The notes beneath the pieces were generated by a model. The model was not told the origin of the DNA and did no database searches. It saw nothing but the letters and a program-made list of their open reading frames with translations. From Odobenus rosmarus divergens (taxonomy: Eukaryota > Chordata > Mammalia > Carnivora > Odobenidae): a stretch of 64,000 nt of DNA. Shown here piece by piece: positions 22,250 to 33,204 of this stretch. The position numbers and the translations under genes were made by a program. Numbering within the stretch: the first letter of the stretch is position 1; every line of letters starts with the position of its first letter. Location: contig NW_004450287.1 in NCBI RefSeq assembly GCF_000321225.1, forward strand, positions 2,665,118 to 2,729,117, given 5' to 3'.

Positions 22250-22720
22250 ACTCAGAATGAATCACAAGTGAATCTTTTAGAAAAAAAATTTCTAAGGTAT
22301 CTTCTGTATTAACACACAATTTAAGTGGGGTCATAATATAATTTGTATTTTGTAATCTGCTTGTTTTTCCCACTGAATAATATATTGTGGTCATTTTTCC
22401 ATGAAAGACATCTAAACTATCCTTTTTAATGCATATGTAGACTGAATTTATATTCATATATCACAATTTTATCCATATTCTGTTAAAATGTACTTTAGTT
22501 TTTCCTAATTGTTCACTATCGTAAATAATATTTTCATGTGTGGCTTTTTATATATATCCTTATATTTTTATTTTAATTTTTAAAATTACAATGTATTTCA
22601 GACATATAAAAATACATAAAGGAAAATGTAGCAGACACACATATATCCACCACCAAGCTGAAGACTTAAGACAGTACCGTGGAATTGGTTCCCCTATTTG
22701 TACCAACATCTTTATATAGT
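22250..22720 (-). mobile_element. Old L1M-like LINE fragment (antisense)
   Basis: TTTTTCCCACTGAATAATAT, GTGGTCATTTTTCCATGAAAG and CGTAAATAATATTTTCATG resemble the antisense form of old L1 3' regions. The sequence continues with ATTTCAGACATATAAAAATA and CCACCACCAAGCTGAAGA, which resemble antisense old L1 3' UTR. Diverged; orientation fairly sure, subfamily not. Confidence 0.4.
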
Positions 22721-22799
22721 TCCATAATTGACTACTTTAGGTAAATTCCTAGAGACTAAATGTCTGGATCATTGCTTTGGATACATTTTATTTATTTGT

Positions 22800-23330
22800 A
22801 CTATTTATTCAGTAGGTATCCAGTAAGTGTTGCATGCTGGGGACTATGCTCAGGTGAGGGATAGAGAGATAAAAGACAGTTTTCATCTTCAAGGAGAAAA
22901 GAATAATCTTGATTCAAATAAGAATGACAAGTAAAATACAGCATGAAAAATGATGAAATAGAAAGAAGGATAGGATACAACAGAAGTATATAGAAGTTGA
23001 ATCTAACTGGATGGTCATAATAGGTCTGGAAGAGGAAGTGATTTGATTATGAATTAGTTAAGAAATGAAGGTGAGCATGGAAAACCTTTTAAGTGGGAGC
23101 GCATCATTTGCAAAGGCCAGGAATGAAAGAGTGGGCCCTACTGGGAAATTGTCCCTAGCCTGGCATGGCTAGACTATGGAGTTCTAAAAGAAAACAGTGA
23201 GGGAAGAGGGCATAAAAGAAGGCAGAATTCAAGTGTTAGAAACAGAGAGAAGGGTTGTTAGTACTACTGGTAGCATGAGTTGAAAATTGTTTTTTAATAA
23301 AGTAGTAATTAACCTGTTTGAAGAGAGAAA
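22800..23330 (+). mobile_element. L2-like LINE remnant (plus)
   Basis: Same family as the copy at 1.56-3.0 kb: TTATTCAGTAGGTATCCAGTAA, GTTGCATGCTGGGGACTATGC, GGTCTGGAAGAGGAAGTGATTTG and ATTTGCAAAGGCCAGGAATG, in consensus order. Confidence 0.55.
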
Positions 23331-24995
23331 GGGAAAAGTTACAGAGGGAGAGACTGGGGATACTAAAAACCATTAAATTATGTGATGGATTTTAGTATAT
23401 TTGCCATTCTGCTTCTGTCTCATCACTTCTTAAATTTGAAATATTTCCTTTTGAAAGTCAGCATAATAAGTATTCATTCCTCTGGCTCACATTTAGGCTG
23501 CAGCTTGCAAAGAGAAGTCTATGGTTCTCCCTTTCATATCCTATCCCTTCTGGCTCTGTCCGTGAGGAGGTAGGATGAGGTGCTATGTTTCTTTCGGACT
23601 GGACGTTCTCTGTATTCATATTGTTTGTACGGAGACCAGATTGTGCTGATGTGAGGATTGGGACTAGTGGAATTATTAGGCCTCTTTTCACTAAAAATAG
23701 AGCATCAGTGATCATTCCGAAGGAGTAAATTGGCATGCAATAGCAACTTACTCATGTTAGAGGCAATTCACTTTCCAGTTTTGTCTAAAGGGATCATGCT
23801 TCCTATGGCAAGTTCTGTATAAAATGCATTGCATTTCAGGTTAATGCTATTGACCACCAGGGAAGACAGAAAAATTGAGAGTGTGTGCCAAATAATCTTC
23901 CATAATAGTAGACTCGTGCTCTCTTCATTTGACCTTTGATCGCCTAGAAGTTATGGGCTGTGGTACACTGGAACAGCGTGCAACGCCCTGGGTCTTCCAA
24001 GTCTTGGCATCTGCTTGGGGCTTAATGACTCACATCACTCTTGGCAACGGTGCTTTGGACTTACAGCAGCAGTGCTCGTAATGTGGATAATGGAAACAGG
24101 TTTCTACCTCTGTGGTAGTAAATGGTCTTAAATGAACTTTGTTCAAAGAACTTTTCCCTAGAAAACCATTCACACTGTTTTTCACCTTGTATGGAACTCA
24201 TTCTTCACTGCAAAAAAAAATGGTCATTGCTAGTTAGAGAGATAAAATTATGTAACTCTCATACATGACTGGCATAACCTGTAACATGAAAATTGAAGAA
24301 AAGAGATTTTTTTAAAAAACCACTTTCTCTCCTTGCTGTGTAGTTTTATTGTTTCCTCTATTTTTATGCTTGATACTCACTTTTTGAGACTTATATTACC
24401 CAAGTAATTGGCTTTAGCAATTATTAAACTGTCTAATAGACTAAATGGTTTAGTGTCATTTTTATGTTTTGACTTTTAGGAATTTAGAATTCTAATGAGG
24501 GATTTCAGTTCTAATTTACTCTGAAAATAAATAAAACTACGCAACTTTTAAAAGAGTACTTAAGAAATGAAATATTGCAATAAGCATGAAACTTTACTTT
24601 GGTGTTTTAAAAATTAATTCCTTTGTTAAATACATGTGTGTGTGCATATGTGTGTGTGTCTTTGTATTTTAATAGGCTAGGATGGTAACATGCCTGAAAT
24701 GTTACAGAAGAATCAGGAGTTAGGAAGAAATATTTGAATCTATGGGAGATTTCACTTTGTGGAAAACCTTAGATGAAACTAAGCAGAGCATGAACTCATT
24801 GAAAATGATAAAGTTAGAACTAAAGTTGCTCTAAAAGGATCATTTTAAAGATCTATGAGCATTGCTGGAATATTGTTCAGGCATGTTTTAAGACTTGATT
24901 CTGATTACCTTCTTTATGAGGAAAATATTTAGATTTCTGTACACTCAGACCTTCTCTTTTAAGATCTATTAAAAATTAACATCAATTGGAAAATT
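23331..24995. other. No recognised gene or repeat family
   Basis: Two overlapping short frames (plus 23382-23573, minus 23458-23736) have no recognisable content. The stretch 23930-24100 is slightly GC-richer. A short imperfect GT run lies at 24636-24660. Confidence 0.5.
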
Positions 24996-24999
24996 TATT

Positions 25000-25110
25000 C
25001 TAATTATTGAGTGCCTCTCATATGCAAAGTGCCATGATAGATATTCTGAGTAATACTTATTCTTTCATTTCACAAATATATATCGAATATTTTCTGTCGT
25101 AAGTCACTGG
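25000..25110 (-). mobile_element. Possible MIR or L2 remnant
   Basis: TTATTGAGTGCCTCTCATATGC, AAAGTGCCATGATAGATATTC and TTCATTTCACAAATATATATCG match the widely shared 'attgagtgcctactatgtgccaggcactg' phrase. Too short to place firmly. Confidence 0.4.
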
Positions 25111-25216
25111 AAACTTTCTGTTTCTAAATCTCTTCCATTTATTAGGAAGGAAGGCCCATCTGCCTATGGTAAACTAGGATGACTGATGGGGGAGTGAAAT
25201 GAAACTAAAGCCAGGG

Positions 25217-25471
25217 GGAGCCTGCGTGGCTCAGTCGGTTGGGTGTCCAACTCCAGGTTTGGACTTACTGTGATCTCACAGATGGTGATCTCCTGGGTCT
25301 TGCAATTGAGACCTCCTCAGGCTCCAGGCTTGGTGGGAGCTCTCCTTGGGTGTTGTCTCCCTCTGCCACTGCCCCCCACCCCCCCACTAGCGTGTGTTTA
25401 AGCTCTCTCAAAAAAATAAATAAATCTTTAATAATAAAAAATAAATAAATAAATAAAAAAAAAAAACCCTG
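25217..25471 (+). mobile_element. SINEC-type SINE (plus), diverged
   Basis: Head GGAGCCTGCGTGGCTCAGTC, CT-rich body with a C run, then AATAAATAAATCTTT and a long (AATA)-rich tail ending in A12. The TSD AAGCCAGGG lies at 25208-25216 and 25472-25480. Confidence 0.9.
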
Positions 25472-25480
25472 AAGCCAGGG

Positions 25481-25950
25481 AGACTGCTTTGGAGGTTATT
25501 TAATGGCCAAAGAATAGACTACAAAGGATCTAGACCAAGGTAGTAGCAATGGGAATAAAAATAAAGAATGGACTGAGGAACAAGTTTTTAAAGTTGACTG
25601 AGTGTTTGTATGTGGGATAAGCAAAAGAAAGAGAGAAATGAAAGAAGATTCAAGAGTTAGTTTGTGTCATTAAGTGAACAGTGAAACTGCTAGAAATAAT
25701 AAAGCTAGAGGGGCAGGTGGTCAGTAGAGAAAGAGCAAGTCTTTGATTATGAAGAAATACACAGCGGTAGAGACTTCCAGCTGACGGTACTGATTGCCAT
25801 TTGGGGCTATGCAGAGGAATGGGTGGAATGATGCAATCATCTAGTTGGATGGAGGAAGATATAGGACAGGAAAATTGAAACTTCCTTCCCGGGTTCATGT
25901 TGCTGAGATTGATATAAATAAGTGAATTTTGAGTTAAATATTCCATATTC
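25481..25950 (+). mobile_element. L2-like LINE remnant (plus)
   Basis: GACCAAGGTAGTAGCAATGG, GAATGGACTGAGGAACAAG and AAGAAGATTCAAGAGTTAG match the middle of the L2-like consensus ('ctagggtggtggcagtgg ... gaggagtcaaggatgac'). Diverged; the SINE at 25217 sits at its left edge. Confidence 0.45.
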
Positions 25951-26106
25951 AAGAACTACTATATCATAATTCTCATTACATTGTGGTAAATATCTGGGAA
26001 CTTAGTGAGGTGTTCAAGGTTTAGTACTTTATACACACATAAATGTACATATACAAATAATCACATGGATTGGGCATGAGTGATGAACCTTTCATCTTAG
26101 TTTTCT

Positions 26107-26311
26107 TTTTTTTCCCCCAAATTTTATTTATTTATTTGACAGAGAGAGAGAGAGAGAGAGTCAGCTAGAGAGGGAACACAAGCAGGGGGAGTGGGAGAGG
26201 GAGAAGCAGGCTCCTGGCCTAGCAGGGAGCCTGATGCAGGGCTTGATCCTAGGACCCCGGGACCTTGACCTGAGCCGAAGGCACTTAACGACTGAGCCAC
26301 CGAGGTGCCCC
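26107..26311 (-). mobile_element. SINEC-type SINE (minus)
   Basis: Left end TTTTTTCCCCCAAATTTTAT with TTTATTTGACAGAG, a run of GA units, and the antisense head GACTGAGCCACCGAGGTGCC. A perfect TSD, CATCTTAGTTTTCT, lies at 26093-26106 and 26312-26325. Confidence 0.95.
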
Positions 26312-27712
26312 CATCTTAGTTTTCTATGATTTATTTTGGTACCTACTTACATCCTGGGGCAAGTGTGATACATTTGCAGGAGCAAGGTGAAGGTTAATCC
26401 TACATAGGAGGCAAAGTTTGTGCCCATCCCAGAGTTTAAATTGAGCGTATTCCCTTTCTGAGTTCCTTGAGCTTACCTAGTAAAAGTGGATCTATAAGAA
26501 AAAATCAATTCTATAACACTTCTTTTACTTTTTTTTTTTTTGGTAGTGGAAAAAATGGAATTGTTTAAGTAGAGAGATTGGGAAGACTTGGAGGGAAAGG
26601 GATAGGGAAATGAAATTATATTAATTTCTTCAGAACTGGGAGGGGAGCTTATCCAAGACCTCAGTGCTCAGTGCCATCTCAACTGTGTTCCCTTTGGTCA
26701 CAGTCTCATCCAGACTCACCGCATAGAGCCCCGTCCTCATTCTGGTAGTGATCTTACTGGGTTCATTATATCCCATTGGTCCCCAGCTAACGCAAAGACC
26801 AAACTGCCCTAATCTCCTCTTTAACAAGATCTAATGATAATGATAAACTGCAGGCAGACAGTTGGAATGGGAAATGGAAAAGGGGGCAAAATGAAGAAGA
26901 GGGATATTCCATTGGGAGGGAGGGTGAGATTTGGAAATGAAAATCTAGCAAGAAAGAGCAATATGCAGAAGTCCTTGCAAGAAGCACCCAAAAAATCTAT
27001 TACTGTGTAAAAGGCTCTTTAAATGCCAACCTGGCACTTGGGGAAATTACCCTTACCTTAATATAGGTGATTAGTGTATGGATTAGTGTATTACCAGAAG
27101 AGGAATTCAGGAACAGCAACCAAGCTAGAAAGACAGACATAAGAAATGGAAGCCTACAAACTAAAATGACGCTTAGGAACCAGAAAGAAACACAGTTATC
27201 AGAACTGAGATCCTGCATTCTTATTTTAGAACAAGGATCATGATGCTGACTCCCAGAGAATGAAGCTAGAGCTAGTTAATGACTATATCTCAGCAGAGAT
27301 TTTGGTTTCTGATATGAGAATGAGAGGGGATGTGGAAGCTGAGGACTAGTCTGGATCTATAAAACTCCCACTCTATTAGCCTTTTTGCAAATTTTGAAGA
27401 AACCAACAATTACAAACTCATTATCTCTGTCTTCTCTCTCTGTATACATATATGCAGAAAATTCTACAGAAGATATTGGAAGTTTTAGAATGAGTTAATA
27501 AAGCTTGAATGGAGGGAAATTCTAATCAAGGTTTAGGAGGTTTCAGATCAATTTCCTCTGGCAGCCATGCATATATATGGGAATACTGTAACCCCAAAAC
27601 TTCATTTCAGCTTTCGTTCTTTGTGAGGACAGAATGATAATGAAGGCATTTCAATCATGGTGACTTGTAGCTGATCTTTTATTTTCTTTATCTCTCTCTT
27701 CCACTCATTAAG

Positions 27713-27827
27713 TCAAGCATGATACAGAATGATGGCCTGAGACTAGAAATCTTGTTGCCAGCAAACATCACAACGGCTATCGACATGGAGATTTGTGCTG
27801 TCCGGATAGTGGTGCCCTCCATGGCTG
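27713..27827 (+). other. Candidate internal exon 1 (unconfirmed)
   Basis: A pyrimidine-rich tract and AG (TCTCTCTCTTCCACTCATTAAG) precede a 115-base segment that ends G and is followed by GTGAGA, a good 5' splice site. One frame is open throughout (38 codons plus one base) and encodes LRLEILLPANITTAI in its middle. The reverse strand is also open over part of this, so coding is not proven. The family is not recognised; it could equally be a non-coding exon or chance. Confidence 0.18.
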
Positions 27828-28110
27828 GTGAGAATTTGAGGAGTCAACTGTAGTGTCGCATCATAGGAATTTCATTTAATCCCTGCCTCAAATCTGACCA
27901 TTCCTGCTCCTCTATAGCCACACTACCAGTTACAAACCTGGAGAGAAACTAGCATGGGAATTTTCTGAAATGATTTCAAAAACTATCTCAATGACCTATT
28001 TCTTTTTAGAAGAAACATCAGAGTAATTTTCAGAAAGGTTCTTGGTGGCTATGAACTTCACTTACTGCCAGAATAGGCTACTTTCACCACATATTCTTTT
28101 TGATTTTTAG

Positions 28111-28158
28111 AGAGTACTTGGAGCCTGGCTACCAAGGGTTATTCCTGGTCAAGCACAG
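28111..28158 (+). other. Candidate internal exon 2 (unconfirmed)
   Basis: It is preceded by TTCTTTTTGATTTTTAG and followed by GTAAGT, giving strong acceptor and donor sequences around 48 bases. Joined to the candidate at 27713-27827 in phase 1, the frame stays open for 16 more codons. No further exon could be identified, and the product is unknown. Confidence 0.18.
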
Positions 28159-28502
28159 GTAAGTGTTGTATGGCTTGAAAAGAAGGAAACCTGTGGAAAC
28201 CAAAGTTGATTAGAATTATGCAGATTCTTTGCATGACCTTGACATTAGGATGAGAACAGTTGGATGCAACTGGTCTGAGGCATTTGGTAAAGAATGTGGG
28301 TCCTGTGAATAGAAAAAGAAACAGGAAAAGTGGCCTTTCTCCTTCTAGTATTATTTGTCTCTAAGCCGGGAAAAACCATCTTTCTACTGATGAAACTTAC
28401 TCTCTTATATTACATGTCTTTATACTACTGTTGTACTTACTAAGTCAAATGGTAAGGACTTTGAAAGCAAAGGCAGAGTATCAGTAACCAAACAGAATAA
28501 TT

Positions 28503-28612
28503 TTTAAGTAGACTCCATGCCTAATACAGAGTCCAACATGAGGCTTGAACTTACAACCCTGAGATAAAGACCTGAGTGTCAAACACCTAACCAACTGAGC
28601 CACCCAGGTGCC
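28503..28612 (-). mobile_element. Short, older tRNA-Lys SINE (minus)
   Basis: Only about 110 bases: TTTTTAAGTAGACTCCATGCC, a tRNA-like stretch and the antisense head AACTGAGCCACCCAGGTGCC, without the purine-rich body of the others. A perfect TSD, CAAACAGAATAATT, lies at 28489-28502 and 28613-28626. Confidence 0.9.
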
Positions 28613-29005
28613 CAAACAGAATAATTATTAAAATTTATTTTTAACTTTGCATGCAGAAACATTTATTCTTTTGGTTTACAATTCTTTGAGTTTTGACGAA
28701 ATCATAGTCAAGATACCTAACATTTCCCTCCCAAAACTCCCTCATGCTGCCGCTTTGTAATCAAACCCTCTACTTACCCCTAACCCAGGCAACCACTGAT
28801 CTATTTTTTAGCTTTCTGTGTAAATAGGCACATACAGTGTGTAACCTTTTTGAATCTGCCTTCTTTCACTTAGCATAATGCATTTGAGATTCATCCATAT
28901 TGTTGAGTGTATCAATAGCTTTTTCCTTTCTATTCTTGAGCAGTGTTCCACTGTATGAATGTACCATAGTTTATTTATTCACTAGTTGGAGGACATTTGG
29001 TTAGT

Positions 29006-29619
29006 GTGGTAGGCAGGATTTGGGCTCCCCTGAGCTTTGAACCCTGGTGTTAGGTGGTGAATATATTACATGGCAAAAGGGAATATTTGTAGTTGGAATT
29101 ATTGCTATAGATTGCAGATGGAGTTAAGATTGATAATTAGCTGACTTTAAAACAAGAAGACTATCCTTGTGAGTCTAATGTAATCACAGGTCCTTAAAAG
29201 TAAATGAGGAAGGTAGAAGAGTCAAACAGATGGGATGTGAGAAGAATTTGGCTTGCTGTTGTTGGCTTTGAAGATAGATAGAGGAAGGGAGATGTGAGCT
29301 AACCCTAAAAGGTGATAATAGCCCTCAGCTAATAGCCAGCAAAAGACCCAGGAATCTCAGTCCTACAACTGCAATGAATTGAATTCTTCAGACAACTTAA
29401 ATAAACCAGGAAACGTATTTTCCCCTAGAATCCTCAGAAAGAAACTTAGTTTTATCAACACCTTGATTTTAGCCTTGTGAGATTCTGAGATTCTAAGCAG
29501 AAACTAAGCGGAATCTGCTGGACATCTGACCTATGGAAACTGTGAGATGATAAATTTGTGTTGCTTAAGTAGCTACTTTTGTGGTAGTTTGTTATGACAA
29601 TAACAGAAAAGTAATATAG
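29006..29619 (+). mobile_element. MLT1-like MaLR solo LTR (plus) inside L1M
   Basis: It starts TGTGGTAGGCAGGATTTGGG and carries TATATTACATGGCAAAAGGG, TCTCAGTCCTACAACTGCAA, CACCTTGATTTTAGCCTTGTG, GAAACTGTGAGATGATAAATT and GTAGTTTGTTATGACAATAAC at the end. This is the order of MLT1C/F-type LTRs. It splits the L1M word GACATTTGGTT from TTTCTAGTTTGG. Confidence 0.75.
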
Positions 29620-29730
29620 GTAATTTCTAGTTTGGGACAATTATGAAAAAAGCTGTTATAAAACTTAAATGTGGATGTTTTGTTTAAACCCGAGTGTTCA
29701 TTTATCTTGGGAAAATACCTAGGAGTGTCA

Positions 29731-30626
29731 CAATCAATTCTCATTATTTGTGGTAGTAATGTTTTATAAAGTCACCTTGAACATTGAATTAGCGAGTAAT
29801 GAGACATTGCTCCTAGGGGAAATGCAGAGTTACGTTCCTGGGAGCCTCTGGCCAAAATGGCAGTTTTGTCAACTGATCAATACGTAACCTTGTTATATGT
29901 GTGTTTTCTGTTTAAAAATACTTTATTTAATATATATTGTTGATTCATTAACCTTGAACTCACAGCCAACAGCATTGTAACTCATGGCTGAATGAAACTG
30001 ATCTAACATACATATTTTCTCATAAGGCACATGATAACTTTCTTGTGTTTGAAAATACTAAACAGCACTTAAGCATTACACATTGGATGCCATTTTAAAC
30101 AGCAGAATCACCAACAAAAAGCACAAAAATGCAAAAGAAAACCCACATAAAAACACCTCACCAAAAAAAAAAAAAAAGCACAACTAAATAAACCAAGAAA
30201 AAGGACACTTATTTACAATATGGGAGTTAAAACAAGAATCCAGAGCACTGCTTTGTTCATTCTCAGCTAGGCACATGAATGTTGGCTTAGTCTAGTTTTT
30301 CATTGTTCTGCACATGCCATTGAATGGCTGCAGAAATCCCACAAGTATTGATTTGTGGGGGGCGCCTGGGTGGTTCAGTCGATTACACATCTGCCTTTGG
30401 CTTGGGTCATGATCCCAGGGTCCTGGGATCGAGCCCCGCACTGGGCTCCCTGCTCAGCTGAGAACCTGCTTCTCCCTCTCCCCCTCCCCCTGCTTCTGTT
30501 CTTTCTCTCTGTCAAATAAATAAATTATATATATGTATATATATAGTATTGATTTGGGGGTTATAAATAAATTTCAGGTAGTGGGCAAACTCACAAATAC
30601 AGATGTGAATAATTAGGATTGATTAC
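29731..30626. mobile_element. Tigger-like DNA transposon with terminal inverted repeats
   Basis: The left end CAATCAATTCTCATTATTTG and the right end AATAATTAGGATTGATTAC are imperfect inverted repeats, as in TcMar/Tigger-type elements. Between them are TTTATAAAGTCACCTTGAAC, GAATTAGCGAGTAATGAG and CATTGCTCCTAGGGGAAAT, phrases of a common non-autonomous mammalian DNA transposon. No transposase frame is left. It sits in the L1M and holds a SINE at 30355-30544. The subfamily name is not certain. Confidence 0.6.
30355..30544 (+). mobile_element. SINEC-type SINE (plus) inside the Tigger-like element
   Basis: Head GGGGCGCCTGGGTGGTTCAG, body CTCCCTGCTCAGCTGAGAACC, a CT-rich run, then AAATAAATAAATTATATATA. 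The TSD AGTATTGATTT lies at 30344-30354 and 30545-30555. Confidence 0.95.
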
Positions 30627-30913
30627 ATTATCAGAGCATATGGTGAGTTTATGTTTACCATTTAAGAAAATGCCAAACGATTTTCTAAAGGCACTGTACC
30701 ATTTTGTATTCTCACCAGCAGTGTATGAGAATTGCAGTTGCCCACTCCTTCACAGTGATTAATATTATCAGCTTTTCTGACTTCAGCTATTTTAATAGGT
30801 ATGTAGTGGTATGTATATGTAGTGGTAACTCTCTGAGGTTGTAATTCACATTTCCCTAATAACTAATGATTCTGAGCCTCTTTTCATCTACTTATTTGGC
30901 ATCCCTATATTTT

Positions 30914-31109
30914 TTTTTTAAAGACTTTATTTTATTTATTTGACAGAGCAGAGACACAGCGAGAGAGGGAACACAAGCAGGGGGAGTGGGAGAGGGAGAA
31001 GCAGGCTTCCCGCCGAGCAGGGAGCCCAATGTGGGGCTCGATCCCAGGACCCTGGGATCATGACCTGAGCCGAAGGCAGACGCTTAACGACTGAGCCACC
31101 CAGGCGCCC
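30914..31109 (-). mobile_element. SINEC-type SINE (minus), young-looking
   Basis: Well preserved: T run, TTTATTTATTTGACAGAG, body, and antisense head GACTGAGCCACCCAGGCGCC. A perfect 17-base TSD, TGGCATCCCTATATTTT, lies at 30897-30913 and 31110-31126. With the copy at 471-678 it is among the youngest in the window. Confidence 0.96.
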
Positions 31110-31185
31110 TGGCATCCCTATATTTTCTTTGGTGAAGACATTTCTGTTCAAATATTTTGCTCATTTATTAAAAATTGGGTTGTTT

Positions 31186-31290
31186 GAGCCTGGTTGGCTC
31201 AGCTGGTAGAGCGTGTGACTTTTGATCTTGGGGTTATAGGTTCAAACCCTACATTGGGTGTACAGATTACTTGATAAAAAAAATCTTTTA
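31186..31290 (+). mobile_element. Short tRNA-Lys SINE (plus) with near-intact tRNA head
   Basis: The first 73 bases keep a tRNA-Lys shape: an A-box-like TGGCTCAGCTGG, an anticodon loop CTTTTGA with TTT in the anticodon position, and a B box GGTTCAAACCC. A short tail with TCTTTTA follows. The TSD AAAAATTGGGTTGTTT / AAAAATTGGGTTATTT lies at 31170-31185 and 31291-31306. The tail and TSD show it is a retroposon, not a tRNA gene. Confidence 0.9.
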
Positions 31291-31951
31291 AAAAATTGGG
31301 TTATTTAATTTCCTATTATTGAGTTTTGAGAGTTCTTCCTATATTTTGGATATAAACCCTTTGTAAGATATGTGATTTGCAAATGTTTCCTCCTAGTATA
31401 TGGCTTGTCTCTTCACTCTCTTAAGAGTATCTTTGGCAAAGCAAGTGTTTTAGATTTTAACGAAGTCTAATTTATTAATTATTTTATTTAGGGGTTATGC
31501 TTTTGGTGTTGGATCTAAAATCTTTCTGCCTAGCATAAAATGATGCATATTTTCTCTTATGTGTTCTAGAAATTTTATAGTTTTGCATTTTACATGTAGG
31601 TCTGTGATCCATTTTTAATTAATTTTTGTGAAGGGTATAAAATATAAGTTGAAGTATAGATAAATAGATAAATGTCCAATTGTTTCAGAGCCATGTGTCG
31701 AAAGACTATCATTTCTCTATAGAATTGCCCTTACATATTTATAAAATATAAATTAGCCATATATGTGTTGATCTACTTCTGGACTTTATTCCATTGATCT
31801 GTGTGTCACTATTTTCTCTAATACTACACTGTTTAATTAGTGTAGCTTTATATTAAGCTTTGAAATTAAATATTGAGATATTTATTGTTTTTCTTCAAAA
31901 TTGTTTTGGCAATTCTAATTATTTTGCATTTACATATACATTTTAGAATTA

Positions 31952-32155
31952 GGGGCACCTGGGTGGCTCAGTCGTTTAAGCATCTGACTCTTGGTTTCAG
32001 CTCATGTCATGATCTCAGGGTCGTGAGATTGAGCCCCATGACAGGCTCCATGCTCAGCACAGAGTCTGCTTGAGACTCTCTCTCCCTCTCCCTCTGCCCC
32101 TTCTACCATTCATGCTCTCTAAATAAATAAACAAATAAATAAATATCTAAAAAAA
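31952..32155 (+). mobile_element. SINEC-type SINE (plus)
   Basis: Head GGGGCACCTGGGTGGCTCAG, GTCATGATCTCAGGGTCGTG, a CT-rich body, then AATAAATAAATATCTA and A run. The TSD ATTTTAGAATTA lies at 31940-31951 and 32156-32167. Confidence 0.95.
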
Positions 32156-32348
32156 ATTTTAGAATTAGTTTGTTGACAAAAAAATCATGCTGGGATTTTT
32201 TTTACTGGGATTGCATTGAATTTATTATCTATTTGGAGTATTTTGATGTCTTTATAATATAAAGTCTTTTAACCCATGAACACATTTATATTTAAAAAAA
32301 GTTTTTGTGTATAGTTGACACCCAATATTACATTAATTTCAGGTATAC

Positions 32349-32732
32349 TTACCATGTACATCAACATGGATGGAACTGGAGGGTATTATGCTGAGCAAAA
32401 TAAGTCAATCACAGGAAGACAATTATTATATGCTATCACCCGTATGTGGAATATAAGAAACAGCACAGAGGATCATGGGGGAAGGGAGGGAAAACTGAAT
32501 GGGAAGTCATCAGAGAGGGAGAAAAACCATGAGAGACCCTTAACTATAGGAAACCAACTGAGGGTTCCTGGAGGGGAAGTGGGTGGGGGGATGGGGTAAC
32601 TGGGTGATGGGCTTTAAGGAGGGCACATGATGTGATGAGCACTGGTATTATATGCAACTGATAGATTATTGAACACTACATCTGAAACAAATGATGTACT
32701 ATATGTTGGCTAATTGAATTTAAGTTAAAAAA
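32349..32732 (+). mobile_element. 5'-truncated L1 3' end (plus), nested
   Basis: It starts inside the end of L1 (ATGGATGGAACTGGAGGGTA), carries GTATGTGGAATATAAGAAAC, ACCATGAGAGACCCTTAACTA, a G-rich tract and CACTACATCTGAAACAAATG, and ends in AAGTTAAAAAAAA. The TSD AATTTCAGGTATAC / AATTTCAAGTGTAC lies at 32335-32348 and 32733-32746, with two mismatches. Confidence 0.85.
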
Positions 32733-33172
32733 AATTTCAAGTGTACAACATAGTGATTCAACTTCTCTATACATTATGCTGTGGTCACCACAAGTGTAGG
32801 TACCATCTGTCACCATACAATACTATTACAGTATCATTGACTATATTCTCTATGGTGTGCTTTTTATTCGCAGGACTTATTTATTTTGTAACTGGAAGCC
32901 TGTATTTCCCACTCCCCTTTACATATTTTACCCCTATCCCCCTCCTTCTGGCAACCATCAGATTATTCTCTATACTTATATGTCTAATTCTGCCTTTTGT
33001 TTGTTTGTTTATTCATTTGTCTTGTTTTTTAGATCCCACACAAGAGTGAAATTGTATGGTATTTGTCTTAATCTGACTTATTTCGCTTAACATAATACCC
33101 TCTAGGTTAATCCATGTTGTTGAAAATGGTATGTATGATTCATCCTTTCTTATAGCTGTATAATATTCCTAT

Positions 33173-33178
<6 letters not shown>

Positions 33179-33204
<26 letters not shown>
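33179..33204. repeat. (GT)n microsatellite
   Basis: About thirteen GT units at a position where L1 antisense sequence commonly carries a GT run (after TAATATTCC); it probably grew from that seed. Confidence 0.93.

Larger units (their letters stand above)
26326..28480. other. Unassigned sequence containing a candidate exon pair
   Basis: No repeat family was recognised between the SINEs. The only coding-like signal is at 27713-27827 and 28111-28158, described separately. Minus-strand frames at 26630-26987 and 27000-27218 have no recognisable domain. Confidence 0.4.
28640..32290 (-). mobile_element. Outer antisense L1M LINE, 3' UTR and ORF2 C-terminal half
   Basis: Broken pieces join in consensus order on the plus strand: ACTTAGCATAATGCATTTGAG, GGAAAATACCTAGGAGTG, AAAATGCCAAACGATTTTCTA, CCTATATTTTCTTTGGTGAAG, ATTGGGTTATTTAATTTCC, TAAACCCTTTGTAAGATATG and ATTGTTTTGGCAATTCTAATT. 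Each break holds another element (an MLT1 LTR, a Tigger-like element, four SINEs). It continues at 34481-35415 beyond a nested L1. No ORF survives. Confidence 0.8.

Noticed and set aside
31186..31258. A possible tRNA-Lys gene
   Set aside because: A retroposon tail and flanking TSD show that it is a SINE or tRNA retropseudogene; the acceptor stem pairing is also imperfect.
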